Of a stretch of 22,974 nucleotides of DNA, positions 16,141 through 22,974 are shown in pieces (positions within the stretch are counted from its first letter, which is position 1; every line of letters begins with the position of its first letter). The stretch covers positions 1 to 22,974 of the forward strand of contig JAICIG010000068.1 of NCBI GenBank assembly GCA_025924495.1, read 5' to 3'. The DNA is from Pirellulales bacterium (lineage in GTDB: Bacteria > Planctomycetota > Planctomycetia > Pirellulales > JAICIG01). The notes under the pieces were generated by a model. It did not search any database. It was not told the origin of the DNA and saw only the letters and a list, made by a program, of their open reading frames with translations. The position numbers were made by a program, and so were the translations under genes.

Positions 16141-16956
16141 ATGCGAGTGATTGTCGAGCAGGACCCGGACAGCGTCAGCCGGACGGCGGCTCAAATCGTG
16201 GCGAAACTTATCCGCAAGCGGCCCACCTGCGTGCTGGGACTGGCCACCGGCAGCACGCCCTTGGGCATGTACCGCGAGTTAATTCGCATGCATCGCGAAG
16301 AGGGGCTCGATTTCTCGCGCGTCGTGACCTTCAACCTCGACGAATACGTCGGCTTGAGCCCGACCCATCCGCAAAGCTATCGCTATTTCATGCAACATCA
16401 CTTGTTTGACTCCATCAATATCGACGTCCGCAACACCCACGTCCCCGACGGTCGCGCGCTCGACTTCGAGTCCTACTGCGAGCAGTACGAGAAGACGATC
16501 GACGACGAAGGGGGCATCGATCTTCAGGTCCTGGGCATCGGCAGCGATGGCCATATTGCCTTCAATGAACCCGGCTCATCGCTGGGCAGCCGGACGCGTC
16601 TGAAATCACTGACGGCCGAAACCATCCGCGACAACGCCCGTTTCTTCGAGAGCGAAGCGGAAGTGCCGCGATTGGCGGTCACCATGGGCGTCGGCACGAT
16701 TCTTGAATCGCGACGTTGCCTGTTACTGGCCGCCGGTCAAGCCAAAGCGCGCGCCATTCGCGACACGATTGAAGGCCCCGTCACAGCCCAAGTTACCGCT
16801 TCCGCCCTGCAGCTGCATCGCGACGTGGTTGCCATTATTGACGAACAAGCGGCGCAGTTGCTCGAGCGGCGAGAGTATTACCTTGAAGTGGAGCGAGCCC
16901 AGGCGCTACTGGAAGCGGGTCAAATCAGCAAGTTGCTGCCCAGCAAATCGAATTAG
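16141..16956 (+). CDS. nagB: Glucosamine-6-phosphate deaminase
   Basis: The 271-residue enzyme converts glucosamine-6-phosphate to fructose-6-phosphate and ammonia, feeding amino sugars from chitin or murein into glycolysis. Family motifs are LATGSTPLGMY (34-44), FNLDEYVGL (65-72) and GIGSDGHIAFNEPGSS (132-147). Asp67, Asp136, His138 and Glu143 correspond to E. coli NagB Asp72, Asp141, His143 and Glu148, so the active site looks complete. The ATG at 16141 gives the family's normal N-terminus. An in-frame ATG at 16090 and an earlier start at 16057 would add a tail not expected for NagB. No nagA, nagE or kinase gene is adjacent, so the gene stands alone. Its stop overlaps the stop of the opposite gene by 4 bases. 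Repeats in front of it may be regulatory. Confidence 0.96.
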   Translation: MRVIVEQDPDSVSRTAAQIVAKLIRKRPTCVLGLATGSTPLGMYRELIRMHREEGLDFSRVVTFNLDEYVGLSPTHPQSYRYFMQHHLFDSINIDVRNTHVPDGRALDFESYCEQYEKTIDDEGGIDLQVLGIGSDGHIAFNEPGSSLGSRTRLKSLTAETIRDNARFFESEAEVPRLAVTMGVGTILESRRCLLLAAGQAKARAIRDTIEGPVTAQVTASALQLHRDVVAIIDEQAAQLLERREYYLEVERAQALLEAGQISKLLPSKSN

Positions 16957-17552
16957 CGGCTGGATTCCGTCGCGTGGCTCTCGGCGGGCTTCGCCAATTG
17001 CGCGGCAATGAACTTCTCGAGCCCGGCCGCCATCGGCTTCATCGAAACCATCCGCTGATTCTCCAAGACCAGCAACTGAAAACAGGAAAAGTCGAGCAGC
17101 ACCGTCACTGCCCGCTTGGCCTCGTCCTCGAAGCGAAGCGCGTATTCCCATTCGGGCTCGCAGCCGGCTGCTGACTGCTCCCAATGATAACTGCGGTCGT
17201 TGATCAAGCTTTGCCGCAGATGAATGAGTCCTGCGGCGCGCCCCGTCTGAACACGATTCGTGACGATAAACTCGCGATTAGCGACCGCCAGAGTCCGTTC
17301 TTCGCCGCTCGGCCGGTTCGTGTCGGCTGGCTCCAGCTCCCATAAAACGACAGACGGCGCTTCCTGGATGAGCGTGGCGTTATCGGCGCCTAAGAGCGTA
17401 ATCGCCTTCCGCTGCAGTTGCCCGCGATACCACCAACCGCCGACCGCGCCTATCAGCCCGAGAAATAACACGGCGAGAATGGCGTATTTGCCTTCGATCA
17501 GCGGAGTTCCTTCCGCCGATGCTCCGGCAGCACCTTGAGGCTCTCGAGTCAT
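16953..17552 (-). CDS. Single-pass membrane protein of unknown function
   Basis: I do not recognise this 199-residue protein. A short cytoplasmic N-terminus with Ala/Gly (1-20) precedes one membrane helix (about 23-42, YAILAVLFLGLIGAVGGWWY). A soluble domain of about 150 residues follows, with mixed beta-like strands such as PSVVLWELEPAD, AVANREFIVTNRVQ, WEYALRFEDEAKRAVTVLLDF and FQLLVLENQRMVSMKP. Without a cleavage site the helix probably stays as an anchor, with the domain on the outer face. Its start overlaps the stop of the CoA-transferase gene as ATGA, so the two are translated together from one transcript. No function can be read. The domain resembles the small exported hypothetical proteins frequent in planctomycetes. 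Confidence 0.75.
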   Translation of the reverse strand: MTREPQGAAGASAEGTPLIEGKYAILAVLFLGLIGAVGGWWYRGQLQRKAITLLGADNATLIQEAPSVVLWELEPADTNRPSGEERTLAVANREFIVTNRVQTGRAAGLIHLRQSLINDRSYHWEQSAAGCEPEWEYALRFEDEAKRAVTVLLDFSCFQLLVLENQRMVSMKPMAAGLEKFIAAQLAKPAESHATESSR

Positions 17553-18802
17553 TGAATGACGCCCTGTTGTCTTAGTCGTTCAATGCGCGCCGCGTCATAA
17601 CCCAGCCACTGCTGCAACACAGCGCCAGAGTGCTCTGCTAACGCTGGCGGAGCAATGACGCGCCGCGTCGGTTCTGCGCCCCAATGGATCGGGCTAGCTA
17701 ACAATCGGTAATTTCGTCCCTCGCCATCCGTCGTTTCCAGCACCATCTCCCTCGCGGCCGCGTGAGGCGAATTCAGGACTTCGTCGACGGCCAGCACGCG
17801 CGAATAGGGGACCTCCGCCGAGGAAAGCAGCGCCTCCCAATCCGCCGTGCGGCGTGCTGCAAACAACGCCTGCAATAATGGAATCAATTCTTCGCGATGC
17901 TCCACCCGAGCAGGATTGGCGGCAAAGCGAGGGTCGCTCGCCCATTCGTCCTTCGCCACGGCGCGACAGAAACGCTGCCATTGCCGGTCAGCGCCAATAG
18001 CCAGCACCAGGTGTCCGTCTGCTGTGGCAAACGCTTCGTAAGGAACGATCTGCGGATGGGCGTTGCCCCAGCGTCGCGGCCGTTGTCCCGTCAGCAGCGC
18101 GCCTTGAGCCACATTGACAAGGCTGGCCAACGTACAGTCGGCGAGGGCCAAATCGAAACTCTCCCCGTCGTGCCCTTTGCTCCGCGCGTAAAGCCCGGCC
18201 AGAACGCTCGCCGCAGCATAGAGGCCTGTAATTACGTCGGTGATCGCCACGCCGACTTTCATGGGCATGCCATCAGGCTCGCCAGTGATCGCCATCATCC
18301 CTGCGCTGGCTTGCATCATCAGATCGTAACCCGGCGTTTGCGACCAGGCGTTATTCCGTCCGTAGGCCGAGACGGAACAAGACACCAGCGCCGGATTCAG
18401 CCGCCGCAAGCGATCGGGTTCGAGCCCCAGCTTAGCCAGAGAGTCGGGCAGGAAGTTTTCAACCAAAACGTCGGCCTGCCGGATCAGACCATCCAGAACC
18501 TCTCGGCCGTCGGCGTGACCCAGTTCGAGCGCCAGAGACCGTTTGCCACGGTTACAAGACAGGTAATAACCGCTTGGCCCATCTGGCCCGGCAAACGGCG
18601 GTCCCCATTGCCGCGTGTCGTCGCCCAGTCCAGGTCGTTCGACTTTGACGACGTCGGCGCCCAGATCGGCCAGCAACTGCGTGCAAACCGGACCGGCCAG
18701 CACCCGGGAAAGGTCAAGCACTTTCAGCCCCGCGAGCGGGTAACTGCGGACTGGGTCGCTATCGCGGCCTGCTGTGAGGTTGTCGGACGGGTTGGAATTC
18801 AC
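17549..18802 (-). CDS. Family III CoA-transferase (CaiB/BaiF type)
   Basis: The 417-residue protein has the family's start of LAGLKVLDLSRVLAGPVCTQLLADLGADVVKVERP (about 23-57), the segment RGKRSLALELGHADGREVL (about 85-103) and the aspartate region YDLMMQASAGMMAITGEPDG (about 159-178). Asp189 in GVAITDVITGLYA aligns by position with the Asp of formyl-CoA transferase that carries the acyl-enzyme intermediate. These enzymes move CoA between organic acids through mixed anhydrides on that Asp and work as intertwined dimers. Substrates vary (carnitine, oxalate/formate, succinate/aryl acids) and cannot be chosen here. An in-frame ATG is used at 18802, and the family core starts about 20 residues later. 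Its stop overlaps the next gene's start by 4 bases. Confidence 0.93.
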   Translation of the reverse strand: MNSNPSDNLTAGRDSDPVRSYPLAGLKVLDLSRVLAGPVCTQLLADLGADVVKVERPGLGDDTRQWGPPFAGPDGPSGYYLSCNRGKRSLALELGHADGREVLDGLIRQADVLVENFLPDSLAKLGLEPDRLRRLNPALVSCSVSAYGRNNAWSQTPGYDLMMQASAGMMAITGEPDGMPMKVGVAITDVITGLYAAASVLAGLYARSKGHDGESFDLALADCTLASLVNVAQGALLTGQRPRRWGNAHPQIVPYEAFATADGHLVLAIGADRQWQRFCRAVAKDEWASDPRFAANPARVEHREELIPLLQALFAARRTADWEALLSSAEVPYSRVLAVDEVLNSPHAAAREMVLETTDGEGRNYRLLASPIHWGAEPTRRVIAPPALAEHSGAVLQQWLGYDAARIERLRQQGVIQ

Positions 18803-18932
18803 AGGCGTGTGCGTCGAAGATTCTAAACCAACAGCGAGGCTTTAGCCGACGGACTGGCCGGCATCGGCGGGCCAAAGGAACCGGCAGCATGCAAGGTCGG
18901 CGCCGCTGCCACTTCCCTGCCGCCTCTAGAAA

Positions 18933-18940
18933 AGTATACT
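18933..18940. promoter_or_regulatory. AGTATACT palindrome between divergent genes
   Basis: The site sits between the CoA-transferase and the 83-residue gene and reads as a -10-like TATACT on both strands. Neither strand has a good -35 match at 16-18 bases, so this is a weak call. Confidence 0.25.
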
Positions 18941-18975
18941 GGCGAAACGACGGCAGACAGCCGCAAAATAGCCCC

Positions 18976-19227
18976 ATGACATCGATAGCCGAGCGAGTGC
19001 GAGAGATGGCCAACGCGTTTGATCCTTATCGCGAAGCCCTGGTCGTAGAGCAATTGACGATCTGGCCCGACGAATACGACAGTTGGGACGAGGCCGAGCG
19101 AGACCGCATCGCCGCGCAACTACACGCCGCGCCGCAGGCCGCGGCCGATCTCGACTATGTGCGTTTACACACCGGTTTTTGCCGCCAGATCACGGTGACT
19201 GCGGCCGATCTCGAGCGAGTGAAATAG
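18976..19227 (+). CDS. Small unknown protein upstream of aroB
   Basis: From the ATG at 18976 this encodes 83 residues, beginning MTSIAERVREMANAFDPYRE. It is acidic, rich in Glu, Asp, Ala and Trp (LTIWPDEYDSWDEAERDRIAAQL) and helical, with no membrane segment, cysteine pair or enzyme motif. I do not recognise a family. An open frame from 18889 exists, but the earlier part runs through the promoter-like region. No strong ribosome binding site precedes the ATG, so the start is uncertain. The gene points the same way as aroB and lies 89 bases ahead of it, so joint transcription is plausible. Base composition resembles its neighbours, which supports coding. Confidence 0.6.
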   Translation: MTSIAERVREMANAFDPYREALVVEQLTIWPDEYDSWDEAERDRIAAQLHAAPQAAADLDYVRLHTGFCRQITVTAADLERVK

Positions 19228-19316
19228 GCCGCGTCCGTCGATCGTTCGGCCACGCCGAACCGGGGCGCGTTCAACCCGAGGCAACTTTCCGCCGCCCCAT
19301 TTGAGCAGGTTGGGGC

Positions 19317-20459
19317 GTGAGGCGGGCTCAAACCATTACGGCTTTCCAAGAAAGCGCCGCCGTGACCGCCGAATCTCGTCTCGTTCATGTTCCGCTCGGT
19401 CCCCGTAGTTATACGATTGAAATTGGCGCCGGAACGCTCGCCGCGGCGGGGCGATTCATCTCCTCATTGCGGCGCACGACGCACGCCATCGTGATCACGG
19501 ACAACCACGTGCAAGAGCCGCACGCCATGCAGGTCGCAGCCAGCCTGGCCGACGAAGGCGTGACGGTCGATCTCGTGGTAGTTGAGCCAGGAGAGATGAG
19601 CAAGTCGACGGAAACTGCCGACGAGCTCTGGCAAAAACTCCTCGATCTAGGCGCTGACCGGAAGTCGGTCGTCATGGCCGTCGGAGGCGGCGTCGTCGGC
19701 GACCTCGCCGGATTCGTCGCGGCGACATATGCTCGCGGGCTATCCCTTGTGCAAATCCCCACCACGCTGTTGGCGCAAGTCGACAGCTCCGTGGGCGGCA
19801 AAGTCGGCATCAACCTGCCGGGCGGGAAAAATATGGTCGGCGCCTTCTGGCAGCCGCTCGGCGTGTTGATCGACACTGACGTTCTGGCAACTTTGCCGTC
19901 GCGCGAATATCGAGCCGGCCTGGCCGAGGTCGTGAAGTACGGCGTAATTCTCGATGCCGAATTCTTCGAGTATCTGGAACGCCACGCGAATCAGCTGGCG
20001 GCGCGGCGCACCGACGTGTTGCAACACACGATCGCCCGCAGTTGCGAACTCAAAGCGCTCGTCGTCAGCCAGGATGAGCGCGAAGAGACTGGGGTGCGGG
20101 CCGTGCTAAACTATGGACATACGTTTTGTCATGCTTTCGAGACGCTAACCGGCTACGACAAACTGCTCCATGGCGAAGCAGTTTCCATCGGCATGCTGTG
20201 CGCCTCGCGGCTGGCCGAGCGGTTGGGGCGCATCGACGCCAGCGTCACTGCCAGGCAACAGGCCTTGCTCAAGCAGCTCGGGCTGCCGATCGATGTGCCC
20301 AACGAATTGGAGTCTGAGGCTATCTTGCGGATCATGTCGCGAGATAAAAAAGTCGAGCATGGCCGGTTACGATTTGTCTTGCCAAGCCGGCTAGGCCATG
20401 TGGAACTTGTCGGCGACGTTGCTCCCGACGACGTCCGCGCCGCACTCATCTCGCGCTGA
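19317..20459 (+). CDS. aroB: 3-dehydroquinate synthase
   Basis: The 380-residue enzyme makes 3-dehydroquinate from DAHP, the second step of the shikimate pathway. NAD+ and Zn2+ (or Co2+) are its usual cofactors. Motifs are GGGVVGDLAGFVAATYARG (123-141), IPTTLLAQVDSSVGGKVGIN (147-166) and the metal ligands Glu204 (LAEVVKYG), His268 (NYGHTFCHAFE) and His285 (HGEAVSIGM), matching E. coli Glu184, His247 and His264. The C-terminal part has the DKKVEHGRLRFVLP segment typical of the family. The start is a GTG at 19317, 14 bases after GAGCAGG. A GTG at 19362 would fit the family's N-terminus about as well. It converges with the cyclase-family gene, with 77 bases between the stops and no clear terminator. 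Confidence 0.96.
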   Translation: MRRAQTITAFQESAAVTAESRLVHVPLGPRSYTIEIGAGTLAAAGRFISSLRRTTHAIVITDNHVQEPHAMQVAASLADEGVTVDLVVVEPGEMSKSTETADELWQKLLDLGADRKSVVMAVGGGVVGDLAGFVAATYARGLSLVQIPTTLLAQVDSSVGGKVGINLPGGKNMVGAFWQPLGVLIDTDVLATLPSREYRAGLAEVVKYGVILDAEFFEYLERHANQLAARRTDVLQHTIARSCELKALVVSQDEREETGVRAVLNYGHTFCHAFETLTGYDKLLHGEAVSIGMLCASRLAERLGRIDASVTARQQALLKQLGLPIDVPNELESEAILRIMSRDKKVEHGRLRFVLPSRLGHVELVGDVAPDDVRAALISR

Positions 20460-20536
20460 CGTCGCGAGTGAGAGTCGGCGATGCCAGCGCCAGCTAGCTC
20501 GCTTTATCCATTTTATCGGCGAGACGCCCGACGCCT

Positions 20537-21589
20537 CTATTTAATTGCCAGCGGGCGCAGCGCAAAGCCGGCAACAGTCCCGGCAATTTTATTTACCGTG
20601 GCGACGTAGCAGAACTCATAGACCTTGTCGCGCGCCAGGTCTTCCAAAAAGTGGAATTCGCCGATGTGCACTCCTTGATCGATCAATAGGTATTTGTGCA
20701 CAGGATTGAAGCAGTCGGATCCTTCGGGCGCGGGCATCCGTTCCAAGCCGCTCGTGTCGGAGCCAATCACCATGGCCCCGAACTGCTCGACGAGGTAGCG
20801 AGCCGTCGGCAGCGTAATGCCAGCGGAATCATGTTCGCGCAGTCGGTCGTGATCGGCGCCATTGCCGCCCCAGTAACGCAGCGCGCCTGTGCGAAAAAGC
20901 ACCACGTCGCCAGGACGCAGTTTGACGCCTTGTGCCTTGAGAGCCTGGTCTACATCCTGCGGCGAAATCTCATAGCTCTTGGGCAAAGCGTCAACCCCGC
21001 GGAGCGCCGCGACATCAAGCATGACTCCGCGGGCCACGATTGGCGGGATCGACGGCGCATCGCACTTGCGGACGCCGTAGTCGCCGCCCCAATCGGCCTC
21101 GCGAAACCCATTGTACCAATGATCGTCAGCGCCCGCCGTGATGTGTGCCAGACCGTCAATTTGCGTACCAACGTTATCGTTGATGAATAATGCACAGCTA
21201 TGCCAGGCTTGACCGGCCGGGTTGACGTCGGAGGCCGTAAATGGCTGATCGCCTTGGCGCTTCACGCCTTCAGGAGAACGAAAGGTCATGACCTCGCATG
21301 GGCTGTGCCCGGGCCATTTGTAGCTTTGGCGGTCGTAGGTCACGCCGAGGTCGTAGATTTTGCCATCGTTTGCCAATTGCAAAGCGTTCAATATGGTCGA
21401 CGGCGTGATGGCGTTCAATGCGCCTACCTCATCGTCTTTGCCCCACACGGCGCCCCAGCCAGCCCCTTGCTTCCAACCTTTCACAGAATGCTCCGCAGAA
21501 CGGGGAGCGGCAGCCAAGGCGGTCAACGCCAAGATCAATATGCCGCACCACAATCGCCGTCCATGCATCCAAATATGTTGCTGTATCAT
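20537..21589 (-). CDS. Exported cyclase-family hydrolase (kynurenine formamidase-like superfamily)
   Basis: The 350-residue protein has an N-terminal signal sequence (about 1-30, with the hydrophobic run LWCGILILALTALAAA). A cyclase-family domain (PF04199 type) follows. Recognisable segments are GALNAITPSTILNAL (about 56-70), the metal-site motif NVGTQIDGLAHI (139-150), PIVARGVMLDVAALRGV, LRPGDVVLFRTGAL and GAMVIGSDTSGLERMP. The textbook motif is HxGTHxDxPxH. Here the two first histidines are Asn139 and Gln143, while Asp145 and His149 remain. A subgroup with CGTQWDALAH-like motifs is known to me, so this may be that subgroup rather than a dead enzyme. Family members hydrolyse formamides, cyclic amides or related substrates; none can be chosen here. 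CAGGAG about 8 bases before the ATG supports the start. Confidence 0.85.
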   Translation of the reverse strand: MIQQHIWMHGRRLWCGILILALTALAAAPRSAEHSVKGWKQGAGWGAVWGKDDEVGALNAITPSTILNALQLANDGKIYDLGVTYDRQSYKWPGHSPCEVMTFRSPEGVKRQGDQPFTASDVNPAGQAWHSCALFINDNVGTQIDGLAHITAGADDHWYNGFREADWGGDYGVRKCDAPSIPPIVARGVMLDVAALRGVDALPKSYEISPQDVDQALKAQGVKLRPGDVVLFRTGALRYWGGNGADHDRLREHDSAGITLPTARYLVEQFGAMVIGSDTSGLERMPAPEGSDCFNPVHKYLLIDQGVHIGEFHFLEDLARDKVYEFCYVATVNKIAGTVAGFALRPLAIK

Positions 21590-21831
21590 CGTTGCGTCTC
21601 CTGAATTGGTTCGTAGAAATCGTCCGCTACGTTGGCCGACGCGGTCCTAACCGCTCGAATTCGCCCGCGTGCCGCAGCATCTTCTCGCAAGCGGTATCGA
21701 GGAGCAAGCAAGTCTCGTGAATCTGCGGATTTCCTGGCGACGCGGCAGTCTAGCGGGAGCCGCGAGTTTGATTCCATGTCGATCCGCACGCGACGCCGCA
21801 GGCGGCGGCTAGCCCGGAACGTCAGACACAG

Positions 21832-21860
21832 TTGAATACAGCTGATGCGGCTTTTATAAT
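21832..21860 (+). promoter_or_regulatory. Strong sigma-70-like promoter for the PAS/GAF gene
   Basis: TTGAAT (4 of 6) is followed after 17 bases by a perfect TATAAT, the best promoter match seen in the window. Transcription would start near 21867, about 327 bases before the PAS/GAF start codon, giving an unusually long leader. Confidence 0.6.
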
Positions 21861-21938
21861 AAGGCCTTCTAACAGTTGCCAGGTTGTACTGAGTCGGCTG
21901 CAGCATCCCTGCCGTCGCAGTCGCCAGCGGCATAACGA

Positions 21939-21972
21939 TGGCAAGTTCGAAGGCAGACGGAACTGCTTGCCA
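21939..21972 (+). other. Stem-loop in the leader of the PAS/GAF gene
   Basis: TGGCAA pairs with TTGCCA and, stacked on it, GTTC pairs with GAAC, with a 3-base bulge (TGC) and an 11-base loop. It lies about 70 bases after the predicted transcription start and could act as a structured leader. No known riboswitch was recognised. Confidence 0.35.
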
Positions 21973-22037
21973 ATCCGCGGATCATCTCGGGGCGCCTTAA
22001 CGTCCATCCAGGGCGGGCGTCAGGCCGGGAGGATCGA

Positions 22038-22145
22038 ATGAACGAGGACATGCATTGTCGCGCTCGGCAGTGCAAGGCGCGAGCCAACGGTGACGCTCGC
22101 GTTCCGTTGCTGCAGATTTGCCTCCGGAACTCGGGGCCTACCTGA
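22038..22145 (+). CDS. Possible 35-residue leader peptide ORF
   Basis: An ATG with a strong GGGAGG about 5-6 bases upstream opens a 35-codon frame, MNEDMHCRARQCKARANGD and so on, ending in TGA at 22143-22145. It lies inside the long leader, 48 bases before the PAS/GAF start and in the same reading phase, separated by the stop. It could be a translated leader peptide or chance; no homolog was recognised. Confidence 0.3.
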   Translation: MNEDMHCRARQCKARANGDARVPLLQICLRNSGPT

Positions 22146-22193
22146 TTCGCGCATTTTTGGCTCCCGTACGGCTGCAGAGAACGAGAGGGAATC

Positions 22194-22974
22194 GTGGTCG
22201 CAGAGTCCTTCCTTGAGATCGCAGGATTGCTGCCGGAAGCCATGTTGCTGGTAGCCGCCGATAATCGAATTTTGGCAGCCAATCCAAGCGCGGAAAAACT
22301 GTTCGGCCGCCCGATCTCTCGTTTGCAGGGCGAGTCGCTGCCAGCACAATTCGCGGGCGAACCCGACTTGGTCGAGGCATTCCTGCGCGATTGCCGGAGT
22401 CGCCGGGAACTGACGTCGCGCGTGATGCTGCTGAAAACGGAAGAAACCGCCAGCCTGCCTTGCCGTGTGGAAGGAGCCGCCTTTGGCGGCCTGGAATCCA
22501 GTCCCTCAGCTGTTTTCTTACGGCTGATTCCCAAAGAAACGGCAACGAGTCGTTTCCTGGAGCTCAGCCAACGGATCGACGAACTGACTCGCGAAATCTC
22601 GCGACGCCAACAGGCCGATGCCACGCTCCAAGAACAGGCTCACACGCTTGAGACGGTCAATCGCATTGGCGTGGCGCTGGCCGCCGAGCTTGATTTAGAA
22701 CGTCTGATGCAATCGCTGACCGATGCCGCCACCGATGTGAGCGGAGCGCAATACGGCGCTTTCTTCTCGGCCCATCCCATCGAGCAGCAGGGACAGCGCC
22801 CGCTCTACGCCCTGTCTGGGATCCCGGACGACTGCCTCGCGGATGTTTCCATTTCGAGCACGATGGCGCTGTTTGAAGTGACATTTCGCGAAGGGGGCGT
22901 CGTGCGCGTTGCAAATGTGCTGCAAGACGAGCGATTTCATCAACATACTCCCTTTGACGGCCTCCCGCCTTCGC
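22194..22974 (+). CDS. PAS-GAF sensor protein, N-terminal part (cut by window)
   Basis: The first 260 residues are visible and the frame runs off the right edge. A PAS-like domain (about 5-115) opens with LPEAMLLVAADNRILAANPSAEKLFGRPISRLQGESL. A helical, coiled-coil-like linker follows (about 117-152, RFLELSQRIDELTREISRRQQADATLQEQ). Then comes a GAF domain from about 155, with NRIGVALAAELDLERLMQSLTDAATDVSGAQYGAFF and a VANVLQDERFHQHTPF segment. This order is usual in histidine kinases, GGDEF cyclases and phosphatases; the output domain lies outside the window. No membrane segment is seen, so it is probably a cytoplasmic sensor. The GTG start is chosen for the GAGAGGG about 5 bases upstream and because the in-frame region before it contains a stop at 22143. 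Confidence 0.85.
   Translation, partial: MVAESFLEIAGLLPEAMLLVAADNRILAANPSAEKLFGRPISRLQGESLPAQFAGEPDLVEAFLRDCRSRRELTSRVMLLKTEETASLPCRVEGAAFGGLESSPSAVFLRLIPKETATSRFLELSQRIDELTREISRRQQADATLQEQAHTLETVNRIGVALAAELDLERLMQSLTDAATDVSGAQYGAFFSAHPIEQQGQRPLYALSGIPDDCLADVSISSTMALFEVTFREGGVVRVANVLQDERFHQHTPFDGLPPS

Larger units (their letters stand above)
21590..22193. other. 604-base intergenic region between the cyclase and PAS/GAF genes
   Basis: No gene is convincing over most of it. It contains a strong plus-strand promoter candidate, a stem-loop and a short ORF, annotated separately. Long open frames on both strands in 21586-21933 are arginine-rich and lack ribosome binding sites, so they are read as chance. 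The minus-strand promoter of the cyclase gene must also lie here but was not found. Confidence 0.55.

Noticed and set aside
18415..18430. A tRNA T-loop-like sequence, GGTTCGAGCCCC
   Set aside because: It lies within the coding sequence of the CoA-transferase. No acceptor, D or anticodon stem could be fitted around it.
21586..21933. Overlapping short frames on both strands
   Set aside because: They are Arg-rich with no start signal or motif, and lie in the promoter region.

Overview
The window looks like a chromosomal segment of a planctomycete, probably a GC-rich member near the Pirellulales. This is inferred from gene content and is not proven. The pointers are an ECF sigma factor overlapping a Ser/Thr kinase that carries WD40-like and TPR repeats, a BBP7-type outer-membrane protein, a secreted PQQ-propeller protein with the WPRWRGP start typical of that phylum, and many short, scattered operons. 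No rRNA, tRNA, CRISPR array, insertion sequence, phage gene or integration site was recognised. The region reads as ordinary core and lineage-specific chromosome rather than a mobile island.

Layout. 1-4827 (minus): an ECF sigma factor followed, with a 4-base overlap, by a very long membrane-anchored kinase whose C-terminus runs off the left edge. 5219-7484 (plus): a secreted PQQ-propeller protein and a class A beta-lactamase-like serine hydrolase, probably co-transcribed. 7466-10985 (minus): a Ca2+/H+ antiporter, a DUF900-like alpha/beta hydrolase and a 3-hydroxyisobutyrate dehydrogenase-family reductase. 11256-12977 (plus): an HDOD protein and a small TPR protein, each apparently with its own promoter. 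13076-15879 (minus): the BBP7 protein and, upstream of it, a solitary ParA ATPase. 16141-16956 (plus): NagB. 16953-18802 (minus): a CoA-transferase overlapping a membrane-anchored protein of unknown function. 18976-20459 (plus): a small unknown protein and AroB. 20537-21589 (minus): a secreted cyclase-family hydrolase. 22194-22974 (plus): the start of a PAS-GAF sensor protein cut by the right edge.

How the genes relate. Regulation and sensing dominate the two ends: sigma factor plus kinase on the left, PAS/GAF sensor on the right. Between them are housekeeping enzymes (NagB for amino-sugar catabolism, AroB for the shikimate pathway), a transporter, and envelope or periplasmic proteins. Several neighbours overlap by 4 bases (sigma/kinase, CoA-transferase/membrane protein), suggesting translational coupling. 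Three convergent pairs have little or no space between them. Promoter-like hexamer pairs with 16-17 bp spacers could be read upstream of the sigma factor, the reductase, the TPR gene, parA and the PAS/GAF gene. The most unusual items are the kinase architecture (about 14 propeller blades and an enlarged catalytic-to-activation loop), the serine hydrolase with a modified active site, and the roughly 330-base leader of the PAS/GAF gene. I do not see a clearly new multi-gene system.
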